IMG/VR virus record: IMGVR_UViG_3300021354_000033
Location: 1-25,731 of that record
From: a virus
Reading direction: 5' to 3' (one strand)
Length of the DNA stretch: 25,731 nucleotides
Shown: in pieces, positions 16,332-22,154 of the stretch
Position numbering within the stretch: the stretch's first letter is position 1
Layout: each line of letters opens with the position of its first letter
Translations under genes and position numbers: made by a program
Notes under the pieces: generated by a model
What the model was told of the DNA's origin: nothing
Databases searched by the model: none
What the model saw: only the letters and a program-made list of their open reading frames with translations

Positions 16332-16647
16332 GAGGGAAGTGTAACAAAAAAATTTAAAAATAAAAAGGGAATGGGCGTTTGGCTACTAATAAAAAAATTG
16401 TTCGTGATACCTCCCCAGCCACAACAGTTTTGCGCAAGGCCCTAGGGGGGTGGGTAAACCCTAGGTAGCCCCTAGCTATAAGGCTTAGCGGGCGATAAAA
16501 AGCATAGAGCTATATAGAATAAGGGCTAGCGGGCGGGCGCGTATAGGGCGCGGCGGGCGTTTTCCCTTTTGCTTTTTTGGCTGGGCGCGTGGCTGCCAGG
16601 CGCCAGGGCGCGGCCATTGTTGCCGGTCAATTGTGGCAGCCGGGCGC

Positions 16648-16661
16648 GTGACCTAGGTCAC
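16648..16661. promoter_or_regulatory. Perfect 14-bp palindrome GTGACCTAGGTCAC
   Basis: A perfect inverted repeat whose half-site (GGTCA / TGACC) is also the first part of the neighbouring GGTCAAATTGTCA elements. This suggests one dimeric protein that binds both, such as a repressor or replication initiator. No matching regulator is identified in the window. Confidence 0.55.
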
Positions 16662-16678
16662 ATTGTCAAATTGTCATC
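16656..16678 (+). repeat. Iteron-like copy pair (degenerate plus overlapping copy)
   Basis: GGTCACATTGTC is followed by an overlapping GTCAAATTGTCATC, giving two phased copies of the TTGTC half separated by 9 bp. It joins the right side of the 14-bp palindrome. Confidence 0.6.
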
Positions 16679-16713
16679 AATATTTAACCGGCGGGCGCGT
16701 GGCCTTAAACATA

Positions 16714-16785
16714 GGTCAAATTGTCATCTAATAAAAGTAGGGTCAAATTGTCGTCTAATAAAAGTAGGGTCAAATTGTCATCTGT
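16714..16785 (+). repeat. 27-bp tandem iterons, about 2.6 copies
   Basis: The unit begins GGTCAAATTGTCATCTAATA and ends AAAGTAG. Copy 1 is 16714-16740, copy 2 is 16741-16767 with a single A-to-G change (TCGTC), and a partial third copy runs from 16768 (GGTCAAATTGTCATCTG). The exact tandem spacing of nearly identical units points to protein binding on one helix face (27 bp is about 2.5 turns) rather than coding. Confidence 0.85.
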
Positions 16786-16847
16786 ATTTTGTTGACGGCT
16801 TTTTCCTTTTTGCGTGGGAATTCCCGCAGCGGGCGCGGCAAAATCTA

Positions 16848-16869
16848 GGTCAAATTGTCAAATTGTCAT
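16848..16869 (+). repeat. Iteron-like copy pair
   Basis: GGTCAAATTGTC followed by an overlapping GTCAAATTGTCAT, the same 9-bp-phased double arrangement as at 16656-16678. Confidence 0.65.
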
Positions 16870-16950
16870 ATCGTTTTAGGTCGCTGCCTTATAACATTGG
16901 CCGCTATAGATATATAAATATGTGATTAACATCTCATAGGTATAAAAAAA

Positions 16951-16964
16951 TGACAATTTGACCC
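16951..16964 (-). repeat. Inverted copy of the GGTCAAATTGTCA element
   Basis: Reads TGACAATTTGACCC on the plus strand, the exact reverse complement of GGGTCAAATTGTCA. Flanking bases (CTACT to its right) also match the AGTAG flank of the tandem units in inverted sense. Confidence 0.65.
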
Positions 16965-17025
16965 TACTAAGCTTTAAACCCTTATTTTATAAGCCCCTAA
17001 TATAGGTCATTTAGACCCTAAACAA

Positions 17026-17059
17026 TGACCTAGGTTTTGACAATTTGACCTAGGTTTTG
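17026..17059. repeat. 20-bp-spaced direct repeat TGACCTAGGTTTTG with inverted iteron core between
   Basis: TGACCTAGGTTTTG occurs at 17026-17039 and again at 17046-17059, and TGACAATTTGACC (17038-17050, inverted iteron) bridges them. The 20-bp period is about two helical turns, suggesting cooperative binding just upstream of the rightward promoter. Confidence 0.65.
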
Positions 17060-17074
17060 CCGTTTTGTTGTTTT

Positions 17075-17097
17075 AATGTAAACAATTGTTTTACATT
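17075..17097. promoter_or_regulatory. Inverted repeat overlapping the rightward promoter (candidate operator)
   Basis: AATGTAAA and TTTACATT flank a CAATTGT centre, giving an almost perfect dyad (one extra T). It covers the proposed -35 box at 17090-17095, the classical place for a repressor operator. Confidence 0.55.
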
Positions 17098-17118
17098 CCT
17101 ATATTTTTGTGATAACCT
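17090..17118 (+). promoter_or_regulatory. Candidate sigma70 promoter for the plus-strand island
   Basis: TTTACA (17090-17095) is followed after 17 bp by TAACCT (17113-17118). The -35 box is good and the -10 box is weak. It lies about 55 bp before the first ATG of the island. Confidence 0.45.
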
Positions 17119-17171
17119 GGACGTCCCTTAGGGGAAAACAGAAAACTAAACTAAAGTAAAGGTAAAAAACC

Positions 17172-17435
17172 ATGCATATCAAATTAATTAAAGCTTTAAT
17201 TCAGCGCTTGCAAGATGTCGAAGGCGACAATCTCGAAGTGTCTTTATGCTGCTTATTGGATCAAGATTCTACAATTGACGCGCAGCTGCTAAACGAAATG
17301 TATTTATCTAATCAATTGCCCGGCGCTGGATCAATGCGCGACGTGGCCGATATTCGCGCCGTTCGATTAGGTTATGAAGGTATCGACGATTTACTAGCGT
17401 ATAGCCGCCGCGATTCAGTTATTTTTGAAGGTTAA
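17172..17435 (+). CDS. 87-aa acidic hypothetical protein, first gene of the island
   Basis: Starts MHIKLIKALIQRLQDVEGDN and ends RDSVIFEG. It has an N-terminal amphipathic helix followed by an acidic, Leu-rich body (LEVSLCCLLDQDST, DIRAVRLGYEGIDDLLA). There is no clear helix-turn-helix and no membrane segment. The leader CTAAAGTAAAGGTAAAAAAC gives an AAAGG ribosome site 10 bases before the ATG, and a close copy of this leader precedes the 74-aa gene at 19083. As the first gene behind the repeat-rich control region it is likely to be expressed early; an anti-host or regulatory role would be speculation. Confidence 0.68.
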   Translation: MHIKLIKALIQRLQDVEGDNLEVSLCCLLDQDSTIDAQLLNEMYLSNQLPGAGSMRDVADIRAVRLGYEGIDDLLAYSRRDSVIFEG

Positions 17436-17449
17436 ACGAAGCGCCCAGG

Positions 17450-17467
17450 CGCGGCAAACCCGCCGCG
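17450..17467. other. GC hairpin between island genes 1 and 2
   Basis: CGCGGC / GCCGCG with a 6-nt loop, 15 bp after the first island gene's stop. No T-run follows on either side, so it is not an intrinsic terminator; it may stabilise the upstream mRNA. It is preceded by GCGCCCAGGCGC, a near-palindrome that recurs in the island. Confidence 0.4.
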
Positions 17468-17497
17468 ACCTGTTAATAAACTAAAGGAAACTAAACG

Positions 17498-17608
17498 ATG
17501 TCTACTCTCACAAAAAAACCCGGTTTACTTGATTACCTGGGCGCCGCGATCATGGGCGCAATTCTAGGCGCCTTTTTGGCCTGGGGCCTTCTGAATGGGG
17601 GGTTTTAA
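17498..17608 (+). CDS. 36-aa single-pass membrane microprotein
   Basis: Translated by hand: MSTLTKKPGLLDYLG followed by a hydrophobic segment (residues ~14-33: GAAIMGAILGAFLAWGLL). Two lysines before the segment predict N-in orientation, and the Gly/Ala pattern (GxxxG-like) suggests helix packing or oligomer formation. A good ribosome site CTAAAGGAAACTAAACG precedes the ATG, and the next gene starts one base after the stop. It could be a small holin-like or superinfection-type membrane protein, but nothing in the sequence decides this. Confidence 0.62.
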   Translation: MSTLTKKPGLLDYLGAAIMGAILGAFLAWGLLNGGF

Positions 17609-17609
17609 A

Positions 17610-17858
17610 ATGAGCCAATTATCACAAATATTTGATATTGATTTTCCAGGCCGCCGCCCTTCTAAGGCGCAAATCTTAAGCAAGATTAAGGCCGCGATTC
17701 AATCCGGCGCCGCTGCAATATCTGTAAGCTGGGGCGAAAACCGGATAGACCTAGATTATTCATTTAATGCTAGATCCTGGAATGGCTGCGGCTGGATCCG
17801 CGCTATAGGCGGCGACGATATCGCCCAGGAATTAAACAACCAACAAAAAAGGGGTTAA
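17610..17858 (+). CDS. 82-aa hypothetical protein
   Basis: Starts MSQLSQIFDIDFPGRRPSKA and contains ILSKIKAAIQSGAAAISVSW and a later WNGCGWIRAIGGDDIAQELN. I chose the ATG at 17610 because a GGGGGG purine run lies seven bases upstream; an in-frame ATG at 17595 would add five residues but overlaps the microprotein gene. The KAAIQSGAAAISVSWGEN.I.L and GCGWIRAIGG.DIA.EL layout looks conserved and I vaguely recall similar phage proteins, without a function. It is a small alpha/beta protein with no membrane part. Confidence 0.7.
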   Translation: MSQLSQIFDIDFPGRRPSKAQILSKIKAAIQSGAAAISVSWGENRIDLDYSFNARSWNGCGWIRAIGGDDIAQELNNQQKRG

Positions 17859-17860
17859 TC

Positions 17861-18382
17861 ATGGCTTATATGAATCAGGAAAAGAAAAGCATTATCAAGG
17901 CCGCAATGGATAAGGCCCTAAAGGCCCGCGGGTTTAAGTATTCCCTGCGCGTTGATAATCATATGGCGATCGCCTGCACGATAAGCGCTGGCCCCGTTGA
18001 TCTAATCGCTAATTTTAGGGATAAGACCGGGAAAACTTTTGAGCTGCCGGGCCATGATAAGGGCCATATGCAGGTTAATCTCTACTGGCTAGAGGATCAC
18101 TATAGCGGCGAAGCGCTGCAGGTGCTGCAGGAATGCGCCCAGGCGCTTAAGGCCGCCGGATATTATGATCGCAGCGACGCAATGACGGATTATTTTGATA
18201 CGGCCTACTATATGCACCTAAATATTGGCGCCTGGGATAAGCCTTACAAAATCACGCCGCGCACAATGCGCCAGGCGGCCGCGGCCATGACAGAAGATGC
18301 CATCAAGGCCAAAATTCTAGAGCAGGGCTGCAGCGTTGATTTTCTTAATAATCGCGTCATTGTGAAGGTGATCAATTTATGA
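17861..18382 (+). CDS. 173-aa hypothetical protein
   Basis: Starts MAYMNQEKKSIIKAAMDKAL, two bases after the previous stop, with GGGG upstream. The order is an N-terminal helix, a beta strand pair (YSLRVDNHMAIACTISAGPV, DLIANF), a His-rich turn (LPGHDKGHMQVNLYWLEDHY), a helix, then DYFDTAYYMHLNIGAWDKPY (residues ~108-127), which is aromatic and Asp-rich. Histidines and acidic residues could bind metal, but no known active-site signature is seen. The stop overlaps the start of the Gp88-like gene (ATGA), so the two are translationally coupled and may act together. I do not recognise the family. Confidence 0.75.
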   Translation: MAYMNQEKKSIIKAAMDKALKARGFKYSLRVDNHMAIACTISAGPVDLIANFRDKTGKTFELPGHDKGHMQVNLYWLEDHYSGEALQVLQECAQALKAAGYYDRSDAMTDYFDTAYYMHLNIGAWDKPYKITPRTMRQAAAAMTEDAIKAKILEQGCSVDFLNNRVIVKVINL

Positions 18383-19068
18383 TTAATTACCATTTAACCC
18401 CAAAATCTAGCAATGTAAAAACCGGGCCAATACCAGTAAGCACAACCAGCGCAGCGACCTGCCCGCCTGACTGCCCATTCAATAATTCGCAGGGCTGCTA
18501 TGCTGGATCCGGCCCGCTGGCGTTGCACTGGGCCGCCGTAACCCGCGGCGATCGTGGCGACTGCTTCGCGGATTTTTGCGACAAAATCGCAGCGCTGCCG
18601 GATGATCAATTATGGCGCCATAATCAGGCGGGCGATCTGCCAGGCAATGGCCTAGAGATTGACGGCGCAGCCCTGGGCGATCTAGTGAAGGCAAATAAAG
18701 GCCGCCGCGGCTTTACTTATACGCACTACAACCCGGCAAACGGCAGGAATAGCGCCTATATCAAGGGCGCGAATGACTGGGGGTTTACGATCAATTTAAG
18801 CGCGAACACGCCAGCCCATGCGGATCAATTGGCAGCCCTTAACCTGGGGCCGGTCGTTACGGTTTTACCTATTGATCAAAAAGAAAACACGACGACGCCA
18901 GGCGGCCGGAAAATTGTAGTATGCCCGGCAACCATTCGCGACGGGATCAGCTGCGCGAGCTGCAAATTATGCGCGATTAGTAACCGGGACGCTATTATCG
19001 GATTCCCGGCGCATGGTACCCAGGCCAAGAAAGCGGCGCGGGTTTTTAATATTCAATCGATAAATTAA
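18379..19068 (+). CDS. 229-aa Cys-rich protein resembling phage Gp88 / DUF7227 group
   Basis: The N-terminus has KTGPIPVSTTS followed by a cysteine cluster CPPDCPFNNSQGCYA (C28, C32, C40) and LALHWAAVTRGDRGDCFADF (C62, C67). The C-terminus has a second cluster: VCPATIRDGISCASCKLCA (C182, C192, C195, C198) and then GFPAHGT with a KKA helix. The two-cluster layout and the final F-x-x-HG-x-x-KK resemble, from memory, mycobacteriophage Gp88-type proteins and a group catalogued as DUF7227, found in phages and plasmids; the biochemical role is unknown to me. The spacing suggests zinc or an iron-sulfur cluster. It is the largest gene of the plus-strand island and is coupled to the 173-aa gene. Confidence 0.75.
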   Translation: MINYHLTPKSSNVKTGPIPVSTTSAATCPPDCPFNNSQGCYAGSGPLALHWAAVTRGDRGDCFADFCDKIAALPDDQLWRHNQAGDLPGNGLEIDGAALGDLVKANKGRRGFTYTHYNPANGRNSAYIKGANDWGFTINLSANTPAHADQLAALNLGPVVTVLPIDQKENTTTPGGRKIVVCPATIRDGISCASCKLCAISNRDAIIGFPAHGTQAKKAARVFNIQSIN

Positions 19069-19082
19069 AGTAAAGGCAAAAA

Positions 19083-19307
19083 ATGAACTATTCTACAAGT
19101 GATTTACAAGTATTGGCCCAGGTGCTGGACGATAACCGCGCATTTAATCAGGGCCTAATAAGGCAAACCCTGGAAACCCGCTTAACTACCGCGGATATGT
19201 ACTTGCATAATGCTGCGCTTAATGCGCGGGACAATGACGGGCGCAGCGCCTGGCATGATATCAACCAGGCGCGCAACGTAATTAATCAAATATTAGGGGG
19301 CCTGTAA
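19083..19307 (+). CDS. 74-aa helical hypothetical protein
   Basis: Starts MNYSTSDLQVLAQVLDDNRA and is entirely helical by pattern (LIRQTLETRLTTADMYLHNA, WHDINQARNVINQILGGL), probably two or three short helices. The leader TAAAGTAAAGGCAAAAA is almost the same as that of the first island gene. Its TAA overlaps the next ATG (TAATG). No family recognised. Confidence 0.68.
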   Translation: MNYSTSDLQVLAQVLDDNRAFNQGLIRQTLETRLTTADMYLHNAALNARDNDGRSAWHDINQARNVINQILGGL

Positions 19308-19441
19308 TGTATCGCGTAACCTATACAACCTATTTAAGCGGCATAGAATCGCAGGCCTGCCGCCGCTTTAATACGCGGGCGGCTGCCGTTACTTTTGCCC
19401 GCTTAGTACGCGGCGAAATAGAGAAGGGGCCGCGCTTATGA
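19307..19441 (+). CDS. 44-aa basic hypothetical protein
   Basis: Translated by hand: it starts MYRVTYTTYLSGIESQACRR, then FNTRAAAVTFARLVRGEIEK and ends GPRL. It has one beta hairpin-like start followed by a helix with several arginines (net positive). The start is coupled to the 74-aa gene by a TAATG overlap and the stop overlaps the next start by ATGA, which supports its being a real gene. The strand-strand-helix order resembles small single-domain phage proteins, with no function evident. Confidence 0.6.
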   Translation: MYRVTYTTYLSGIESQACRRFNTRAAAVTFARLVRGEIEKGPRL

Positions 19442-19500
19442 TCCCTATAATATGCGGCCTGCTGCTGGCCCTACTAATAGCGGAAATATTTGATTTATAA
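19438..19500 (+). CDS. 20-aa hydrophobic membrane microprotein (candidate)
   Basis: MIPIICGLLLALLIAEIFDL is a single hydrophobic helix of about 15 residues with an acidic end. It is coupled by an ATGA overlap to the preceding gene and ends 19 bp before a strong terminator, so it closes the operon neatly. The length alone gives little proof of translation. Confidence 0.45.
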   Translation: MIPIICGLLLALLIAEIFDL

Positions 19501-19519
19501 ACCCGCTACAATTAACGCG

Positions 19520-19542
19520 CCCGGCTATATGCCGGGTTTTTT
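19520..19542 (+). terminator. Strong intrinsic terminator of the plus-strand island
   Basis: A 6-bp all-GC stem CCCGGC / GCCGGG with loop TATAT is followed by TTTTTTATT. No T-run follows on the minus strand, so it acts for rightward transcription only. Confidence 0.88.
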
Positions 19543-19767
19543 ATTGCCCGCGCCCAGAGGGCCATAAAAGCGCCCAGGCGCTGCGATTGTTTGCCCTGCT
19601 GGCTTAGTATTACCCGCGCCGCAATCGCGCGCCCTGGGCTATTCTGGCCGCCGTAAAGCGCGCGCGCCCGCTGCCGCCCTGGCTTACGCGCGCGCCTGCG
19701 CGCCCATGCGCCCGCCCGCGTACGCGCCCGCGCGTATGACTCGCCGATTATGATTTTGTTTTAATTC
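19543..19767. other. GC-rich intergenic spacer with alternating CG tracts
   Basis: 225 bp between two convergent transcription units. No coding sequence longer than about 15 codons with a plausible start was found. It is packed with GCGCGCGCC, ACGCGCGCGCC, TGCGCGCCC and similar alternating purine-pyrimidine runs, mostly between 19660 and 19735, plus a copy of GCGCCCAGGCGC at 19570-19581. Such tracts can form Z-DNA or stable RNA hairpins. No terminator for the leftward replication operon could be identified in it. Confidence 0.6.
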
Positions 19768-19831
19768 TTGCAGGCAAACGATCCCGTTTTTTGCAGGGCA
19801 ACGATCCCGATTTTTGCAGGACAACGCTCTC
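19768..19831. repeat. 23-bp tandem repeat, about 2.8 copies, abutting the primase-helicase stop
   Basis: Units TTGCAGG-x-x-AACGATCCCG-x-TTT at 19768-19790 and 19791-19813, and a partial, diverged unit at 19814-19831 (TTGCAGGACAACGCTCTC). The third unit ends at the base before the stop codon of the primase-helicase gene on the minus strand. Spacing is exact at 23 bp. Confidence 0.8.
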
Positions 19832-22132
19832 TTATTTCACACGCACAAGATGTGGCGATGGATTTTCTTCTACTGCACGTCGAAGCTCTGATTTTTTAAA
19901 AGTTTCATGCACATCAGGCGCAGCGAAGATATGCTTCTTACTTGGGTAATCGTGCGACGCTAAGCGGCCACAATCAATCCATCCGGCTTCCTTCAGTGCA
20001 TGAAGTAGCGCAGCCTGTGGCACCTTAACACCCGATGGTGCCAATCCAGCCAAGCGATCACATAGGCTATGAAATGGTGAACCAATTACACCTTTAATAA
20101 ACTCACCCTTACGCTCACGCAGCATATCCACTAAATAGCTCTCAGCCATACTCATGCCATGCTCGATTAGATTTTGCTTAAACTCGGTCATTATTGGAGG
20201 CGCGCTAGGGTTAAATTTAGATACATCACGAGCCATAAGCCATTTTGCTATGCAGGCAAACCCTCCCGATCTATACCAATCCCAAATCTTTTTAGCTTGA
20301 TCACTGTTCATTCTTGGTGCGGTAGACCACACACAGAACCAACGGCGATCTTGTGATGCCAGGCTAATAGGCACAGGATCATTACTAAATGCCAGCACAA
20401 ACAGGCGGTTTGCCATCATATAAGGATGCAGGCCTTTACGATTAATAGGCAACATCTCAGGCGGCGCAGCAATAATAGGTTTGAGTTGGTTAGCTAATTG
20501 TCTGCGCGTTGCAGCGTCAGGCTCTTTTAATTCGTTGATGATCAACACTTCTGACTCTAATTGATAACCCCACTGGCTATTCACAGAATTGTTATCCATG
20601 ATGCCGCGGTTTTTTAAATGATCGCCGCAGACGGCCCAGATGAACGGCGCCCAAAAAGTATCCTTGCCTGAACCTTCATCCCCTGCATGAAGGATCGCAT
20701 GATTAACTTTGATTTTAGGGTTTTGTACTTTGAACGCCATCACATCAAAGATATGATCTAGTTCTGCTTGCTCAGGCACAAGCTCCTGGCAATGCTTCAT
20801 CCACATAGCGATGTCATTACTTGCACCTGATAGCTCAGGTCTTGCGTCACGCCAGCGGTTACCGAACAGGTCGCCATCACGCATGACAATAACATCTTCA
20901 CCGGCAGCGTAGGTCACACCAACAAGCGCTTTGGCGCCCATCACTTGACGATTCTCATCAAAGCAAATAGATGCCTCGACTTTGCGTCCTGTGTGAATCG
21001 ACTTACAAGGGATGTGACGGAACAAAGCGTTGAACGTCTGGCGACTCACCTCACGTCGGTCTTGCATATCAAAGTAAGACTCATCGTCTTGTATATACGC
21101 AAAACGGGAATACCACTCAGCTTTCTCGATGCGCCCTAGTTCTTTGCGCTCAACTTCAGCAATTAGCTCGGACGCCGTATCGCGGTAAATATCATTAGGC
21201 GTTAGCTTAGACAAGGTATCTTTCATTTTCTCCGCTAGCAACTCATCACGCAAGCCATGCGATACAGTCGGGCCACCATTATCCGCTACCCAAGCTAAAA
21301 ACATCTGCGAACTAAAATCCACGCAATGACCATGCAAGCAACAAAACGAACGATCTAAGGGTTTATACCGACCTTCAATGTTGCCATCGGTATGCTCTGC
21401 GTTGTTAGGGCAAACGATACTCATCCAACCCTCACCATTGGCAGCAGACATGATTAGCCCTTGCTCGTTAAGCCAAGTAACGACTGAATCCTTGCCGGTG
21501 TCAGCAAGGCGAATGGCGACATTCTGCGCTGTATCAGCAGGGTCAGGCACCACATCAAGGGCAGTGCAGATTTCTTCTAATAGATACTCACGCTCAGGGT
21601 GAAACTCTACCAAGACCGACGCAAAGTTGCCGCGCCCTGGCTTAAGATTAATTGAACCAGGCAGACGGAAGTTACGCACTGCGTTAGTAGCGCCAGGGTC
21701 GGTGTAGCCTGCCGTAGCAATCGCTTTGATGGCTGCGGTAAAGTCGCCCTTAGTTGGTTGCTCTTTAAATGCGTAGCCCCATTGAAAGGAACCTTCGGAC
21801 GTTTCCATAATCCAAGTAGGCACAAGCGGTGGCTCTTTAGACTTAGTGCCGATGTCATCTAACATCATCACAAGGACGTATTCGCAGTTGGCGCTGGACG
21901 CTGATACTTTGCCATCAGCAAAGCGATCAAGAATAAATGAGCCTGTATTGCCGTAGATTGCCCAATCCTTCTTGACCTTAGCAGTTGGCAAGAACGCAGG
22001 CCAAGTGCATTTAATCGTGCCATCGGCATGGGCTTGCATTTGCCCGTTACCATCTAACTGTGGTTTTTGACGCACAACGAGGGCTGTTTCACCTACAGGT
22101 GCTAGGTTCGTGATATATTCTACAAAGTTCAT
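19832..22132 (-). CDS. Primase-helicase (RepB/PrimPol-like plus NrS-1-type helicase)
   Basis: A 766-aa replication protein. Residues ~80-180 look like a PrimPol/RepB-type primase core: VMMLDDIGTK with D92/D93 as probable metal ligands, then WIMETSEGSFQWGY and AVRNFRLPGSINLKPG. Residues 241-270 form a zinc-binding candidate (C241, H247, C264, C265, H267, C270). The C-terminal helicase part has Walker A GDEGSGKD (484-491), Walker B-like EVLIINEL (528-535) and a SQDRRWF arginine segment (593-599), as in the NrS-1 polymerase-like (DUF5906) superfamily 3 helicases. It should unwind DNA and make primers for the polymerase encoded upstream in the same operon. AAAGG precedes the ATG. Confidence 0.85.
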   Translation of the reverse strand: MNFVEYITNLAPVGETALVVRQKPQLDGNGQMQAHADGTIKCTWPAFLPTAKVKKDWAIYGNTGSFILDRFADGKVSASSANCEYVLVMMLDDIGTKSKEPPLVPTWIMETSEGSFQWGYAFKEQPTKGDFTAAIKAIATAGYTDPGATNAVRNFRLPGSINLKPGRGNFASVLVEFHPEREYLLEEICTALDVVPDPADTAQNVAIRLADTGKDSVVTWLNEQGLIMSAANGEGWMSIVCPNNAEHTDGNIEGRYKPLDRSFCCLHGHCVDFSSQMFLAWVADNGGPTVSHGLRDELLAEKMKDTLSKLTPNDIYRDTASELIAEVERKELGRIEKAEWYSRFAYIQDDESYFDMQDRREVSRQTFNALFRHIPCKSIHTGRKVEASICFDENRQVMGAKALVGVTYAAGEDVIVMRDGDLFGNRWRDARPELSGASNDIAMWMKHCQELVPEQAELDHIFDVMAFKVQNPKIKVNHAILHAGDEGSGKDTFWAPFIWAVCGDHLKNRGIMDNNSVNSQWGYQLESEVLIINELKEPDAATRRQLANQLKPIIAAPPEMLPINRKGLHPYMMANRLFVLAFSNDPVPISLASQDRRWFCVWSTAPRMNSDQAKKIWDWYRSGGFACIAKWLMARDVSKFNPSAPPIMTEFKQNLIEHGMSMAESYLVDMLRERKGEFIKGVIGSPFHSLCDRLAGLAPSGVKVPQAALLHALKEAGWIDCGRLASHDYPSKKHIFAAPDVHETFKKSELRRAVEENPSPHLVRVK

Positions 22133-22154
22133 CTGGACTACCTTTCGTGAGGTT

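Larger units (their letters stand above)
16332..17171. promoter_or_regulatory. 840-bp divergent noncoding control region, possible replication origin
   Basis: This stretch separates the leftward terS operon from the rightward small-gene island and has no convincing coding sequence. It is a mosaic of very GC-rich blocks (for example GCGGGCGGGCGCG near 16530) and very AT-rich blocks (16900-16950). It holds at least seven copies of GGTCAAATTGTCA or close variants in both orientations, several CCTAGG-centred elements, and a promoter-like site at its right end. The density of spaced repeats next to an AT-rich segment is the layout of iteron origins, and equally of multi-site operators. No DnaA box was seen in it. 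The terS promoter should also be here but I could not place it. Confidence 0.7.

Noticed and set aside
16436-16490. tRNA-like or rRNA-like folding around CCTAGGGGGG and CCCTAGG
   Set aside because: Inverted CCTAGG words are present but no cloverleaf, no T-loop consensus and no acceptor end could be built.
16714-16785. CRISPR-like array
   Set aside because: Units are directly tandem without variable spacers, and no cas gene is present.
16569-16925. 118-codon plus-strand open frame across the control region
   Set aside because: It translates the tandem repeats (repeated SNCHLIKVG-type units), has no ribosome site, and has no recognisable domain; repeats are better explained as binding sites.
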